Below are positions 24,707 to 33,470 of a DNA stretch of 64,000 nucleotides, piece by piece. How positions within the stretch are numbered: the first letter of the stretch is position 1; every line of letters starts with the position of its first letter. Below the pieces are notes generated by a model. The model ran no database searches, had not been told where the DNA came from, and saw nothing but the letters and a program-made list of their open reading frames with translations. Position numbers and translations under genes: made by a program. Origin of the DNA: Lysobacter daejeonensis GH1-9 (GTDB lineage: Bacteria; Pseudomonadota; Gammaproteobacteria; Xanthomonadales; Xanthomonadaceae); NCBI RefSeq assembly GCF_000768355.1, contig NZ_AVPU01000002.1, positions 1-64,000 of the forward strand, written 5' to 3'.

Positions 24707-26931
24707 AGAACATGCTCAGTGGACCGCGTGGCCGAAAGGGTTTCAGCCTGATCGAGGTCATGGTGGCGGTTGTCATCCTCTCGTTCGGGCTTCTTGCCCT
24801 AGCGGCGCTTCAGGCGAGCCTGTTCCGTGCCGGCGCGGAATCCAAGGCCCGCGAGAGTGCGACCGCCATTGCCCAGCAGGTGATCGAGGACGCGCGCACG
24901 TTTGCATTCGTCACGCCGCCAACCGGCTACACGGGCTATACCTACCAGGGGCTCGATACCGCGAATCTTGGGAAAACCACCATGGGTGGCGTGGAGTTCA
25001 CGACCACCCGGACGGTATCGCGTTGGGTCAACGCGTCTGGTACGACCACGTTCCAGATAGACACCGCGAACACCGGTGCGGTTACTTCGGGTATTCCGGA
25101 GTTCAAGATGGTCACGGTCGCCGTGTCCTGGGCGGATGAGGCAGGCAATACCAAGTCGGTCGAGATCAAGGATGCCATCTCCGCGATTGCCCCCTCGGAT
25201 GCGGCCCAGGTGGCAAAGAAGCCTGGTGATGGTCCTGAGGCACCGAAGGTGTATATCGAACCACCGAACAAGGACAATCCCCAGGTCGTCCCCATCGCCG
25301 TGGGTGGTGATCAATCGTCCGCGAGCTCCAATCCCAAGCCCCAGCAGTTCGTGCAGGACGTTTCGGCAGCTACCGTGTTCAGCGTCATGACGTTCACGGG
25401 CAGTTCTTCAGCGGAACAGGTGTTGCTCAACCGCAAGCTGGATGTTGCGGCGGTAAGTTGTATCTGTTCGGCCGGTGGTGTCAGCACGACCGCCAATCCC
25501 AAGTTTGAGCCAGCGGTGTGGAGTGGCCTGCAGCTGGCCTACCTGCAGCCGAAAACGTCGGCAGCGGGATCGAAGGTTGGCACGCCCGTGGTGTCGAACT
25601 CATCGCCGGAAATCAAGGAAATGTGCACGGTGTGCTGCCGTGATCATCACGATGGCGCGCTGAAAGAGGCTCCTACCAGGGCCAAGCCACGTACGGATCC
25701 ATGGCGTCTCTACACGGCGGCTGAGGTCGACTCCAAAGAGGAGCATTACGGCTATCCTCCGAGCTCGGGTAATGGGTTCGAGCTTGAGGTGTTGCGGCCG
25801 TTGGGCGACGATACGGCGAACCGCTACATCGATTCGTGCCAGCTGATTCGCGTGGGTGGAAGAATGCGGTTGGCCGTTGACCCGCAGCAGAGCAATCTGC
25901 TGGTAACGCCCATAACTGGCACCACCTATGACGTTTCCAATTTTGTAGATAACTATTCGAAGTTCGTCACGAAATCGGTCGCCGCGGGTGTTACCCAGAT
26001 CGCACCGACGACGTCCAACTATCCGTCTCCAGCCCAAGCGTTCCCTGTATTCACGGTCGGATCGGGCGATGGTCTGCGACTTGCGGCCCCCATCAGTTTG
26101 AACAATCCCGGCACCAGCCCGGACCGCCAAAGCTTGATCGCGTTCGGGCTGTACGTGGACTACCTGACCCCTGAGACATTGGCGGCGTACAAGTGCGCCT
26201 ATGGCACCAGGCAGGATCCGGAGCCGGCGGGGTGCGAAGGTCAGACCCAGCGCAACCCACTTGAAACGATCCCCTTCTACGCGGTGAACGTCGCGAACCT
26301 GGGCGAATGGCGGTCGCGCGTTCCTGAGGCCATCCGGGCCCAGAACACGCTGTATACGACTGGCGGCCTGGTGGCTTCGGACGGTGGCCTTGTGCGCTCC
26401 AATGCCGCCGCTGCCGGCGGCACGGTGCCTGTCACGTTGCGCATGAGTGCCAGCGCCTCCGGTTTGGCCAGTACCTTCCCGGTCGATCCCGACGACGCGC
26501 GCGGCGCGAACTTCCGCGAAGACTCGCAGGATTTCTCGCGCAGCGGCGGCGACACGGGCGTTAAGGCGTACTCGGTGGTCATGAAGGTGGAGATTGCGGA
26601 CAGCACCAATCTGTCCAAATACAACTTCGACCAGCCAAACTCGTCCAAGGTCACTTGTGAGGGTCGCTTCAGCGTGGTCTGCACGGTGAGCTACAACGGT
26701 TCAAAGCCGTTGTCCGCGCAGATCCAGATCGCCAGCTACAACTCCTTTGCGGCAGATGGCACCGTGATCAATCGACGGGTCTGCATCTCCGACAGCCAGC
26801 CGGGCGTCCAGGCAAGCGTAAGTAATGACGGTGGAATTGCTGAGGGCGTCACCCTGACCATCCCAAGCACCTTTGATACGCTGGGGTTGGCTGTGATCGA
26901 CGGGAGCTCCTGTCCCACGGGTTACTATTGA
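24703..26931 (+). CDS. Giant PilV-like minor pilin
   Basis: 742-aa protein with a PilV-type prepilin start: RKGFSLIEVMVAVVILSFGL, then LAALQASLFRAGAESKARESATAIAQQV through residues 36-60. Beyond residue ~165 it has a ~575-residue exported domain I do not recognize. That domain includes a CxC pair (Cys253/255), the compact motif MCTVCCRDHHDG (Cys308, 311, 312; His315, 316) and a Ser/Thr-rich C-terminal part. Ordinary PilV is about 150-190 aa. It is last in the operon, where pilY1 would usually follow. Its size suggests a tip or adhesive role in place of PilY1, but this is inference. Confidence 0.75.
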   Translation: MKNMLSGPRGRKGFSLIEVMVAVVILSFGLLALAALQASLFRAGAESKARESATAIAQQVIEDARTFAFVTPPTGYTGYTYQGLDTANLGKTTMGGVEFTTTRTVSRWVNASGTTTFQIDTANTGAVTSGIPEFKMVTVAVSWADEAGNTKSVEIKDAISAIAPSDAAQVAKKPGDGPEAPKVYIEPPNKDNPQVVPIAVGGDQSSASSNPKPQQFVQDVSAATVFSVMTFTGSSSAEQVLLNRKLDVAAVSCICSAGGVSTTANPKFEPAVWSGLQLAYLQPKTSAAGSKVGTPVVSNSSPEIKEMCTVCCRDHHDGALKEAPTRAKPRTDPWRLYTAAEVDSKEEHYGYPPSSGNGFELEVLRPLGDDTANRYIDSCQLIRVGGRMRLAVDPQQSNLLVTPITGTTYDVSNFVDNYSKFVTKSVAAGVTQIAPTTSNYPSPAQAFPVFTVGSGDGLRLAAPISLNNPGTSPDRQSLIAFGLYVDYLTPETLAAYKCAYGTRQDPEPAGCEGQTQRNPLETIPFYAVNVANLGEWRSRVPEAIRAQNTLYTTGGLVASDGGLVRSNAAAAGGTVPVTLRMSASASGLASTFPVDPDDARGANFREDSQDFSRSGGDTGVKAYSVVMKVEIADSTNLSKYNFDQPNSSKVTCEGRFSVVCTVSYNGSKPLSAQIQIASYNSFAADGTVINRRVCISDSQPGVQASVSNDGGIAEGVTLTIPSTFDTLGLAVIDGSSCPTGYY

Positions 26932-27005
26932 GCGAAGGGTCTGAGCGAGGGGTGGCGGTGCCGCCCCTCGACGTTTCCAGGAGTCGAGATCATTCTGGAA
27001 GCACA

Positions 27006-27033
27006 AAAAAGCCTGCATCGCTGCAGGCTTTTT
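27006..27033. terminator. Bidirectional terminator between the pilin operon and tRNA-Asn
   Basis: A 12-bp stem (27006-27017 with 27022-27033) including AAAAA/TTTTT ends and loop TCGC, so each strand ends with a U-tract. It serves the pilin operon (plus) and tRNA-Asn (minus). Confidence 0.92.
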
Positions 27034-27043
27034 CTTTGAATCT

Positions 27044-27120
27044 TGGCGCCCGAAGTTGGACTCGAACCAACGACCCCCTGATTAACAGTCAAGTGCTCTA
27101 ACCGGCTGAGCTATTCGGGC
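27044..27120 (-). tRNA. tRNA-Asn (GUU)
   Basis: 77 bases including an encoded CCA. Acceptor stem GCCCGAA/TTCGGGC, D-arm AGCTCAGCCGGTTAGAGC, anticodon arm with loop CTGTTAA (anticodon GTT) and T-loop GGTTCGAGTCC. A consensus-like promoter lies just upstream and a terminator just downstream. Confidence 0.96.
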
Positions 27121-27130
27121 GGGGACGCAT

Positions 27131-27159
27131 ATCCTAGGAGGACCGGGGCGGCAGGTCAA
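27131..27159 (-). promoter_or_regulatory. Promoter of tRNA-Asn
   Basis: On the minus strand TTGACC (27159-27154), 17-base spacer, TAGGAT (27136-27131); the -10 box ends 10 bases before the tRNA 5' end. Confidence 0.7.
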
Positions 27160-27165
27160 TAGGTT

Positions 27166-27714
27166 TCACGCGCCATAAGCACATTGTTGCGCGGCGGTTG
27201 CGGTCGGGCGTCCCCAGCGCATCCGGCCATCATTGGCCAGAACGAAGGTCACCGCCTTGTCGGCGCCGCGCTCGTCGCACAGGGTGAAGGTGACATTGGA
27301 GCCGGCATTGCCGCCGTTGGGTTGAAAAACCAGTCGTGTACGGCCCCCCGTGGTCCACAACTTAACACCCCCTTCAAGCGCAGGTTGGCGATGAACCACC
27401 GGCTCATTGGCGTCCCGTAGCCGGTTGCCGTTAAGGTCTGCAAAGAGGGCCCACCCGCCGCTCCAATTGGTGGTGTTGGAACATTCCCCTACCGTCTCGT
27501 TGGCAGGGTGGCACAGGACCACTTCGGCTCCGGCCAAGGATGAGTGGCGGACTGCGACCATGATCGTTTCCAGCATCTCCGTGCGGGCTCTGCCGGCATG
27601 GGCCGAGGCCCGCGCTGCCCGCCAGGAAGGAATCGCGACGCCCGCGACCACAACCAACACTGCCATCGAAGCCATTGCCTCCACCAGCGTGAAACCTCTC
27701 GCTTCCTTGCGCAT
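27166..27714 (-). CDS. Second FimT/GspH-type pilin
   Basis: 182-aa prepilin, leader [20 protein letters not shown] with Glu+5, then a GspH domain (RRSVAG-like arrangement [45 protein letters not shown]). ATG 27714 has AGGAGATCGG directly upstream. It is separated from the other pilin genes by tRNA-Asn, is transcribed toward it and is divergent from uvrB. It may act with the minor pilins or with a type II secretion pseudopilus; FimT of the DNA-uptake type is also possible. Confidence 0.85.
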   Translation of the reverse strand: MRKEARGFTLVEAMASMAVLVVVAGVAIPSWRAARASAHAGRARTEMLETIMVAVRHSSLAGAEVVLCHPANETVGECSNTTNWSGGWALFADLNGNRLRDANEPVVHRQPALEGGVKLWTTGGRTRLVFQPNGGNAGSNVTFTLCDERGADKAVTFVLANDGRMRWGRPTATAAQQCAYGA

Positions 27715-27860
27715 TCCGATCTCCTTTCGACTGGCGACAGCTTCCTCGGTGGCGTGGTCGATGGGTATCGGGCGTGAACGCTCCCCAGGGTCAGAAAGTT
27801 CCGAACGCCGCCTCGGATTCCCCCGCGCTACACTCAGCGGTCGCCACATTGCAGCCCTGC

Positions 27861-29906
27861 ATGAACGATCCCACTGCCCCCGAATCCGTCCCGGAAGGCC
27901 AGTTCCAGCTGATGGCGCCCTATGAGCCCGCTGGCGACCAGCCTCCGGCGATCGCCCGGCTGGTGGCCGGGTTCGAGTCCGGTTTGGCCCACCAGACCCT
28001 GCTGGGCGTTACGGGATCGGGCAAGACCTACACCATCGCCAACGTCATCCAGCAGGTGCAGAAGCCCACGCTGGTGATGGCGCCCAACAAGACGCTGGCG
28101 GCGCAGCTTTACGGCGAATTCAAGGCCTTCTTCCCGCACAACGCGGTGGAGTACTTCGTCAGCTACTACGACTACTACCAGCCCGAGGCCTATGTGCCGT
28201 CGTCGGACACCTTCATCGAGAAGGACAGTTCGGTGAACGAGCACATCGAGCAGATGCGGCTGTCGGCCACCAAGGCGTTGCTGGAGCGCCGCGACGCGAT
28301 CATCGTGTGCACGGTGTCGGCCATCTATGGCCTGGGCGACCCCAACGAATACTTCCGCATGGTGCTGCACATGGTGCGCGGCGAGCGCATCGACCAGCGT
28401 GAACTGATCCGTCGGCTGACCGAGATGCAGTACACCCGCAATGACACTGAACTCCGCCGTGGCACTTACCGCGTGCGCGGCGAGGTGATCGACGTGCACC
28501 CGGCGGAAAGCGACAGCGAGGCCGTGCGCATCGAGCTGTTCGATGGCGAGATCGAATCGGTGACCGCCTTCGACCCGCTTACCGGTGAAACGCTGCGCAA
28601 ACTGCCGCGCTACACGATCTACCCCAAGTCGCACTACGTGACCACGCGCCGCACCGTGCTGGACGCGATCGAGGCGATCAAGGAAGAGCTGCGCGTGCGC
28701 CTGGAGCAGTTGTATGCCGCCAACAAGCTGGTGGAAGCGCAGCGCCTGGCCCAGCGCACCCAGTTCGACTTGGAGATGCTGGCCGAAGTGGGCTACTGCA
28801 ATGGCGTGGAAAACTACAGCCGCCACCTGACCGGGCACATGCCGGGCGAGCCTCCGCCGTGCCTGTTCGACTACCTGCCGCCCGACGCGTTGCTCGTGGT
28901 GGACGAGTCGCACGTGACCGTGCCGCAGATCGGGGCCATGTACAAAGGCGACCGCTCGCGCAAGGAGACGCTGGTGGAGTTCGGCTTCCGCCTGCCGTCG
29001 GCGCTGGATAACCGTCCGTTGAAGTTCGAGGAGTGGGAGGGGCGCTCGCCGCGGGCCATCTTCGTATCCGCCACGCCCAGCCGGTACGAACTGGAAAAAT
29101 CGCAGGGTGAAGTGGTGGAACTGGTGGTGCGCCCGACGGGCCTCGTGGATCCCGAGGTCGAGATCCGGCCGGTCGCAACCCAGGTCGACGACGTGCTGGG
29201 CGAGATCAATCTCCGCGTGGCACAGGGCGACCGTGTGCTGATCACCACGTTGACCAAGCGCATGGCCGAGAACCTCACCGAGTACCTGGGCGAGCATGGC
29301 GTGAAGGTGCGCTACCTGCACTCGGACGTGGACACCGTGGAACGCGTGGAGATCATCCGCGACCTGCGCCTGGGCAAGTTCGACGTGCTGGTGGGCATCA
29401 ACCTGCTGCGCGAAGGCCTCGACATGCCCGAGGTGTCGCTGGTCGCGATCCTCGACGCCGACAAGGAAGGCTTCCTGCGGTCCACCGGCTCGCTGATCCA
29501 GACCATCGGCCGCGCCGCCCGCAACGTGCGCGGCAAGGCGATCCTGTATGCCGACAGGATCACCCGTTCGATGCAGGCCGCCATCGACGAAACCGACCGG
29601 CGTCGTGCCAGGCAGGTAGAGCACAACCTGGAGCACGGCATCACCCCGAAATCCGTGCACCGACCGGTGGTGGACATCATGGAAGGCGCTCGCGCCGAGC
29701 CCGATGCCGCCAAGACCCGTGGCCGGGGCCGGAAGGTGGCGGAGGAGCCGGTGGATTACGCCACCTTGCCGCCGGCGCAGATCGCCGCCCGGATCAAGGA
29801 GCTGGAGCAGAAGATGTACCAGCACGCCCGGGACCTGGAGTTCGAGCAGGCGGCGGCGGTGCGCGATGAGCTGCGCAAGCTGAAGGATGCCGAGTTGGGG
29901 GCGTGA
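27861..29906 (+). CDS. uvrB: Excinuclease ABC subunit B
   Basis: Damage-verifying helicase-like subunit of nucleotide excision repair, 681 aa from ATG 27861. Walker [11 protein letters not shown], the beta-hairpin [31 protein letters not shown] (Walker B region), helicase motifs [16 protein letters not shown] and [15 protein letters not shown], and a C-terminal UVR motif ([20 protein letters not shown]). In-frame codons upstream to 27774 do not look coding. A TACACT -10-like box lies at 27829-27834. I see no TTAG-N6-TACTA-like LexA site of the xanthomonad type in the gap. Confidence 0.98.
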   Translation: MNDPTAPESVPEGQFQLMAPYEPAGDQPPAIARLVAGFESGLAHQTLLGVTGSGKTYTIANVIQQVQKPTLVMAPNKTLAAQLYGEFKAFFPHNAVEYFVSYYDYYQPEAYVPSSDTFIEKDSSVNEHIEQMRLSATKALLERRDAIIVCTVSAIYGLGDPNEYFRMVLHMVRGERIDQRELIRRLTEMQYTRNDTELRRGTYRVRGEVIDVHPAESDSEAVRIELFDGEIESVTAFDPLTGETLRKLPRYTIYPKSHYVTTRRTVLDAIEAIKEELRVRLEQLYAANKLVEAQRLAQRTQFDLEMLAEVGYCNGVENYSRHLTGHMPGEPPPCLFDYLPPDALLVVDESHVTVPQIGAMYKGDRSRKETLVEFGFRLPSALDNRPLKFEEWEGRSPRAIFVSATPSRYELEKSQGEVVELVVRPTGLVDPEVEIRPVATQVDDVLGEINLRVAQGDRVLITTLTKRMAENLTEYLGEHGVKVRYLHSDVDTVERVEIIRDLRLGKFDVLVGINLLREGLDMPEVSLVAILDADKEGFLRSTGSLIQTIGRAARNVRGKAILYADRITRSMQAAIDETDRRRARQVEHNLEHGITPKSVHRPVVDIMEGARAEPDAAKTRGRGRKVAEEPVDYATLPPAQIAARIKELEQKMYQHARDLEFEQAAAVRDELRKLKDAELGA

Positions 29907-29910
29907 GGTC

Positions 29911-29939
29911 TTGCCGGGTCCGCCCGGACCGTTTACACT
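29911..29939 (+). promoter_or_regulatory. Promoter of tRNA-Val
   Basis: TTGCCG (29911-29916), 17-base spacer, TACACT (29934-29939), 29 bases before the tRNA. It starts just after the uvrB stop. Confidence 0.7.
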
Positions 29940-29968
29940 GCGCGACCTTCGCCGGGTTAAATGGCGAC

Positions 29969-30043
29969 GGGCGGTTAGCTCAGCGGTAGAGCACTACCTT
30001 GACATGGTAGGGGTCACAGGTTCGAACCCTGTACCGCCCACCA
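29969..30043 (+). tRNA. tRNA-Val (GAC)
   Basis: 75 bases including encoded CCA. Acceptor GGGCGGT/ACCGCCC, anticodon stem CTACC/GGTAG with loop TTGACAT (anticodon GAC), T-loop GGTTCGAACCC. Confidence 0.97.
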
Positions 30044-30053
30044 ATTTGGTGAC

Positions 30054-30090
30054 AGAACGGCGTGATCCCTCGGGGTCGCGCCGTTCTGCT
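30054..30090 (+). terminator. Hairpin after tRNA-Val
   Basis: A 9-bp stem AGAACGGCG/CGCCGTTCT (30054-30062 with 30079-30087) extended by an inner GATCC-type stem, followed by GCTTA. It probably ends the tRNA transcript; the U-tract is weak. Confidence 0.6.
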
Positions 30091-30166
30091 TATGGGGTCT
30101 GCGCCCCTGGCCGGCCTGCCGGGTCATGGCCGAAGGGCGGGTCCGGCAGGACGGTGGGCCCCGCAC

Positions 30167-30183
30167 GTTGACTTGAAGTCAAC
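30167..30183. promoter_or_regulatory. Perfect 17-bp palindrome upstream of the thrS leader
   Basis: GTTGACTT-G-AAGTCAAC lies 88 bases before the thrS leader peptide. It contains TTGACT, a good -35 box, with CATAGT 20 bases further (30194-30199). An operator overlapping the thrS promoter is the simplest reading; the regulator is unknown. Confidence 0.5.
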
Positions 30184-30270
30184 GCTGCCCAACCATAGTC
30201 GCATCCCGGCCGTGCTGGCCGCAGCAGCTAACCAGGTGGCCCGCGCCAACGCGCCGGCCGAGCGTGTGAC

Positions 30271-30297
30271 ATGAGCACTACCACCGCCCATCGCTGA
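30271..30297 (+). CDS. Threonine-rich leader peptide of thrS
   Basis: Eight-codon reading frame MSTTTAHR with three successive Thr codons (ACT ACC ACC), ended by TGA. A terminator-like hairpin with six U residues begins 28 bases after the stop and thrS starts 93 bases after the hairpin. This is the arrangement of ribosome-mediated attenuation: stalling at Thr codons when charged tRNA-Thr is scarce would favour read-through into thrS. The ribosome-binding site is weak (GAGCG). The peptide is seen; its regulatory role is inferred. Confidence 0.6.
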   Translation: MSTTTAHR

Positions 30298-30324
30298 CCT
30301 CCGCGAGGCCCCGCATTTCAGCCG

Positions 30325-30345
30325 GCGCCCTCGTGGCGCTTTTTT
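30325..30345 (+). terminator. Attenuator terminator before thrS
   Basis: GCGCC-CTCGT-GGCGC stem-loop followed by T6 (30340-30345). A competing hairpin TCGTGGCGC/GCGCCACGA (30331-30339 with 30349-30357) shares its right arm. In the 394-base gap between tRNA-Val and thrS these elements, the palindrome and the leader peptide are all I can see. Confidence 0.65.
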
Positions 30346-30437
30346 GTTGCGCCACGATTGCCTTCGCGTGATGCCGCTTGCCGCGCTGCCCCGCGCCCCC
30401 AAAGGGGGCCACATCGACGCTACTGAGTCCCGTTCCC

Positions 30438-32339
30438 ATGATTGCCATTACCCTTCCCGACGGCAGCCGCCGTGAATTCGACAACCCCGTGACGGTGGGC
30501 GACGTCGCCGCCTCCATCGGCGCCGGACTGGCCAAGGCCGCGCTGGCCGGCAAGGTCGACGGCAGGCTGGTCGACACCAGCTTCCGCATCGACCGCGACG
30601 CCGAGCTGGCCATCATCACCGACAAGTCGCCCGAGGCGCTGGACGTGCTGCGCCACTCCACCGCCCACCTGCTGGCACAGGCCGTGCAGCGACTGTTTCC
30701 GGGGGCGCAGGTCACCATCGGCCCGGTGATCGACAACGGCTTCTACTACGACTTCGCCTACGAGCGCCCGTTCACGCCCGAGGACCTGCCGGCCATCGAG
30801 GCCGAGATGCAGAAGATCGTGAAGGAAGCGCTGCCGGTCAGCCGCAGCGTCAAGTCGCGCGATGACGCGGTCGCTTTCTTCAAGGGCATGGGCGAGGCGT
30901 ACAAGGCCGAGATCATCGAATCGATCCCGGCCAACGAAGACCTGTCGCTGTACAGCCAGGGCGAGTTCACGGACCTCTGCCGCGGCCCGCACGTGCCGGG
31001 CACCGACAAGCTGCGCGCGTTCAAGCTGATGAAGGTGGCCGGCGCCTACTGGCGCGGCGACAGCAACAACCAGATGCTCAGCCGCATCTACGGGACCGCG
31101 TGGCTCAATGACAAGGACCTCAAGGCCTACCTGCACCAGTTGGAGGAGGCCGAGAAGCGCGACCACCGCAAGATCGGCAAGGCGCAGGACCTGTTCCACC
31201 TGCAGGAAGAAGGCCCCGGCCTGATCTTCTGGCACCCCAAGGGCTGGTCGATCTGGCAGGTGGTCGAGCAGTACATGCGCAAGGTCTACCGCGACAGCGG
31301 CTATCAGGAAGTGCGCTGCCCGCAGATCCTGGACGTGTCGCTGTGGCAGCGCTCGGGCCACTGGGACAACTACAAGGAGAACATGTTCTTCACCGAGTCC
31401 GAGAAGCGGACGTATGCGGTGAAGCCCATGAATTGCCCGGGCCACGTGCAGGTGTTCAATTCGGGTCTGCACAGCTACCGCGACCTGCCGATCCGCTACG
31501 GCGAGTTCGGCGCCTGCCACCGCAACGAGCCCTCCGGCGCGCTGCACGGGATCCTGCGCGTGCGCGGCTTCACCCAGGACGACGGCCACATCTTCTGCAC
31601 CGAGGACCAGATCGAGGCTGAAGTGCGCGACTTCCACCAGCAGGCGCTGGGCGTGTACGAGGCGTTCGGCTTCAGCGACATCCAGATCAAGATCGCCCTG
31701 CGCCCGGACTCACGCTTGGGTGACGACGCCACTTGGGGCAAGGCCGAGGACGCGCTGCGTTCGGCCCTGCGTGCCGCGGGCGTGGAGTGGGAAGAGCTGC
31801 CGGGCGAAGGTGCCTTCTACGGCCCCAAGATCGAGTACCACCTGAAGGATGCCATCGGCCGTACCTGGCAGCTGGGCACAATGCAGGTCGACTTCATGAT
31901 GCCGGGCCGCCTCGGCGCCGAGTACGTGGACGAGCACAGCCAGCGCCGCCACCCGGTGATGCTGCACCGGGCCATCGTCGGCTCGATGGAGCGCTTCATC
32001 GGTATCCTGATCGAGCACCATGCCGGCCAGTTCCCGGCCTGGCTGGCTCCGGTCCAGGCCGTGGTCATGAACATCACCGACGCCCAGGCCGAGTACGTGG
32101 CCGATGTCCGGAAATCCCTTGCAAATCAAGGCTTCCGGGTCGAGGCCGATTTGCGGAACGAAAAGATCGGCTATAAGATTCGCGAGCACACCCTGCAGCG
32201 CGTGCCGTATCTGCTGGTCGTTGGCGACCGCGAGCGGGACAATGGCGAGGTGTCCGTGCGCACGCGGGGAGGGGAGGATCTGGGGACGATGTCCGTCGCC
32301 GATTTCGCCTCGCGTTTGCAGGGTGAAGGCGCCCGTTAA
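30438..32339 (+). CDS. thrS: Threonyl-tRNA synthetase
   Basis: Class II synthetase, 633 aa from ATG 30438. N-terminal TGS domain ([17 protein letters not shown]), editing domain with [16 protein letters not shown] and the zinc-like HxxxH, catalytic core with [29 protein letters not shown] and motif 3 near the C-terminus ([19 protein letters not shown]), then the anticodon-binding domain. Upstream in-frame codons to 30378 are not coding. It heads the thrS-infC-rpmI-rplT-pheST-ihfA block and is preceded by a putative Thr-specific attenuator. Confidence 0.98.
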   Translation: MIAITLPDGSRREFDNPVTVGDVAASIGAGLAKAALAGKVDGRLVDTSFRIDRDAELAIITDKSPEALDVLRHSTAHLLAQAVQRLFPGAQVTIGPVIDNGFYYDFAYERPFTPEDLPAIEAEMQKIVKEALPVSRSVKSRDDAVAFFKGMGEAYKAEIIESIPANEDLSLYSQGEFTDLCRGPHVPGTDKLRAFKLMKVAGAYWRGDSNNQMLSRIYGTAWLNDKDLKAYLHQLEEAEKRDHRKIGKAQDLFHLQEEGPGLIFWHPKGWSIWQVVEQYMRKVYRDSGYQEVRCPQILDVSLWQRSGHWDNYKENMFFTESEKRTYAVKPMNCPGHVQVFNSGLHSYRDLPIRYGEFGACHRNEPSGALHGILRVRGFTQDDGHIFCTEDQIEAEVRDFHQQALGVYEAFGFSDIQIKIALRPDSRLGDDATWGKAEDALRSALRAAGVEWEELPGEGAFYGPKIEYHLKDAIGRTWQLGTMQVDFMMPGRLGAEYVDEHSQRRHPVMLHRAIVGSMERFIGILIEHHAGQFPAWLAPVQAVVMNITDAQAEYVADVRKSLANQGFRVEADLRNEKIGYKIREHTLQRVPYLLVVGDRERDNGEVSVRTRGGEDLGTMSVADFASRLQGEGAR

Positions 32340-32410
32340 GCGCCGCGTGTAAGCTATAGGCCCGTCCCGCCGGAGCGCGGGACGGCATGATCCATTCCGG
32401 AGATTGCAAC

Positions 32411-32935
32411 ATCAGTACCCCCGAAAAGCCCAACCGCAAGAACCAGGAGATCCGCGTACCGCGCGTGCGCGTGATCGGTAGCGATGGCGAAATGATCGGC
32501 GTGCTTTCGCGCGACGAGGCGTTGCGCATGGCCGAGGACGAGGGTTTGGACCTCGTCGAGATCCAGCCCAACGCGGATCCGCCGGTCTGCAAGATCATGG
32601 ACTTCGGCAAGTTCAAGTTCGAGATGCAGAAGAAGGCGAACGAGGCCAAGAAGAAGACCAAGCAGGTCGAGATCAAGGAACTCAAGTTCCGACCCGTGAC
32701 CGACGAAGGCGACTACCAGATCAAGCTGCGCAACATGCGCCGCTTCCTGGAAGAGGGCGACAAGGTCAAGGTCAACATCCGCTTCCGTGGCCGCGAGATG
32801 AGCCACCAGGAACTGGGTCGCGAGATGGCGTCGCGCATCGAGGCGGATCTGGGCGAGGACATCGTGGTCGAGTCGCGGCCGCGGTTGGAAGGTCGCCAGA
32901 TGGTCATGATGATTGCGCCCAAGAAGAAGCAGTAA
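32411..32935 (+). CDS. infC: Translation initiation factor IF-3, probable ATC start
   Basis: IF-3 prevents subunit joining and checks start-codon pairing. The conserved body begins [20 protein letters not shown] and ends [18 protein letters not shown], with both IF-3 domains and the Lys-rich linker. I place the start at ATC 32411 (174 aa) because GGAG lies 8 bases before it. This fits the known use of AUU/AUC starts by infC for autoregulation. An in-frame ATG at 32387 (182 aa) is the alternative; it has GGAG 11 bases upstream and adds eight non-conserved residues. Confidence 0.92.
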   Translation: MSTPEKPNRKNQEIRVPRVRVIGSDGEMIGVLSRDEALRMAEDEGLDLVEIQPNADPPVCKIMDFGKFKFEMQKKANEAKKKTKQVEIKELKFRPVTDEGDYQIKLRNMRRFLEEGDKVKVNIRFRGREMSHQELGREMASRIEADLGEDIVVESRPRLEGRQMVMMIAPKKKQ

Positions 32936-32945
32936 GGGGTGAGGG

Positions 32946-33016
32946 GGCGGCTGCCGGGTAGTCCGGTCATTCGCTCCCCGATACTCGCTCGGTGACCGAA
33001 CTACCCGGCAGCCGCC
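32946..33016 (+). promoter_or_regulatory. Long infC-rpmI leader hairpin
   Basis: Two 24-base arms (32946-32969 and 32993-33016) pair at 23 of 24 positions around a 23-base loop, beginning 11 bases after infC. The distal arm also contains the left half of the terminator at 33008-33037, so the two structures exclude each other. This fits an antiterminator/terminator switch controlling read-through from infC into rpmI-rplT. Ribosomal protein L20 is the known regulator of this operon elsewhere; here that is inference. Confidence 0.6.
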
Positions 33017-33045
33017 TCCAGACTCTGAGGCGGCTGCTTTATTTC
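33008..33045 (+). terminator. Terminator between infC and rpmI
   Basis: An 11-bp stem (33008-33018 with 33027-33037), loop CAGACTCT, then TTTATTTC. Part of the switch described for 32946-33016. Confidence 0.85.
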
Positions 33046-33074
33046 GGTGACGCCTTTGATTTCAAAGGGAAAGA

Positions 33075-33103
33075 TTGCAATCCCAAGCCGCCCCCGCCAT
33101 AAT
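33075..33103 (+). promoter_or_regulatory. Internal promoter of rpmI-rplT
   Basis: TTGCAA (33075-33080), 17-base spacer, CATAAT (33098-33103). It lies downstream of the terminator and gives a ~150-base leader before rpmI that contains a small hairpin GATCTT/AAGATC (33155-33172). Together with the hairpins upstream this accounts for the 324-base gap after infC. Confidence 0.65.
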
Positions 33104-33259
33104 GTGCGGCCCGCTAACCCGGGATTGTTGTACGCAGTAGCACGGACCTGTCGGGATCTTTCTTTTAAGATCAACGACTTATAGCCGGCAAGGGCAGGAC
33201 GGAAAGCGTGGCGACAGCCACCGCCCAGGCCAGTGACCAACATCCGAAAGGACATCGCA

Positions 33260-33457
33260 ATGCCCAAGATCAAGAGCAGCCGTGCGGCAGGCAAGCGCTT
33301 CCGCAAGACGGCATCCGGCAAGTTCAAGTGCGGCCACGCCAACCGCAGCCACATCCTCACCAAGAAGGCGACCAAGCGTAAGCGCAACCTGCGCCAGACG
33401 AACCACGTCCGTGCGGAAGACGCCGGTCGTATCACTCGCATGCTGCCGTACGCCTGA
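33260..33457 (+). CDS. rpmI: 50S ribosomal protein L35
   Basis: 65-aa basic protein beginning [20 protein letters not shown] and containing [17 protein letters not shown], the L35 signature. GAAAGGA precedes the ATG. rplT begins 13 bases after its stop. Its expression is probably coupled to L20 feedback as in other gammaproteobacteria. Confidence 0.97.
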   Translation: MPKIKSSRAAGKRFRKTASGKFKCGHANRSHILTKKATKRKRNLRQTNHVRAEDAGRITRMLPYA

Positions 33458-33470
33458 GGAGAACTGAGAA

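Noticed and set aside
27715-27860. LexA box controlling uvrB
   Set aside because: No TTAG-N6-TACTA or CTGT-N8-ACAG-like sequence found in the gap.
30044-30437. T-box riboswitch before thrS
   Set aside because: No T-box consensus or specifier-loop structure is visible; T-boxes are mainly found in Gram-positives.
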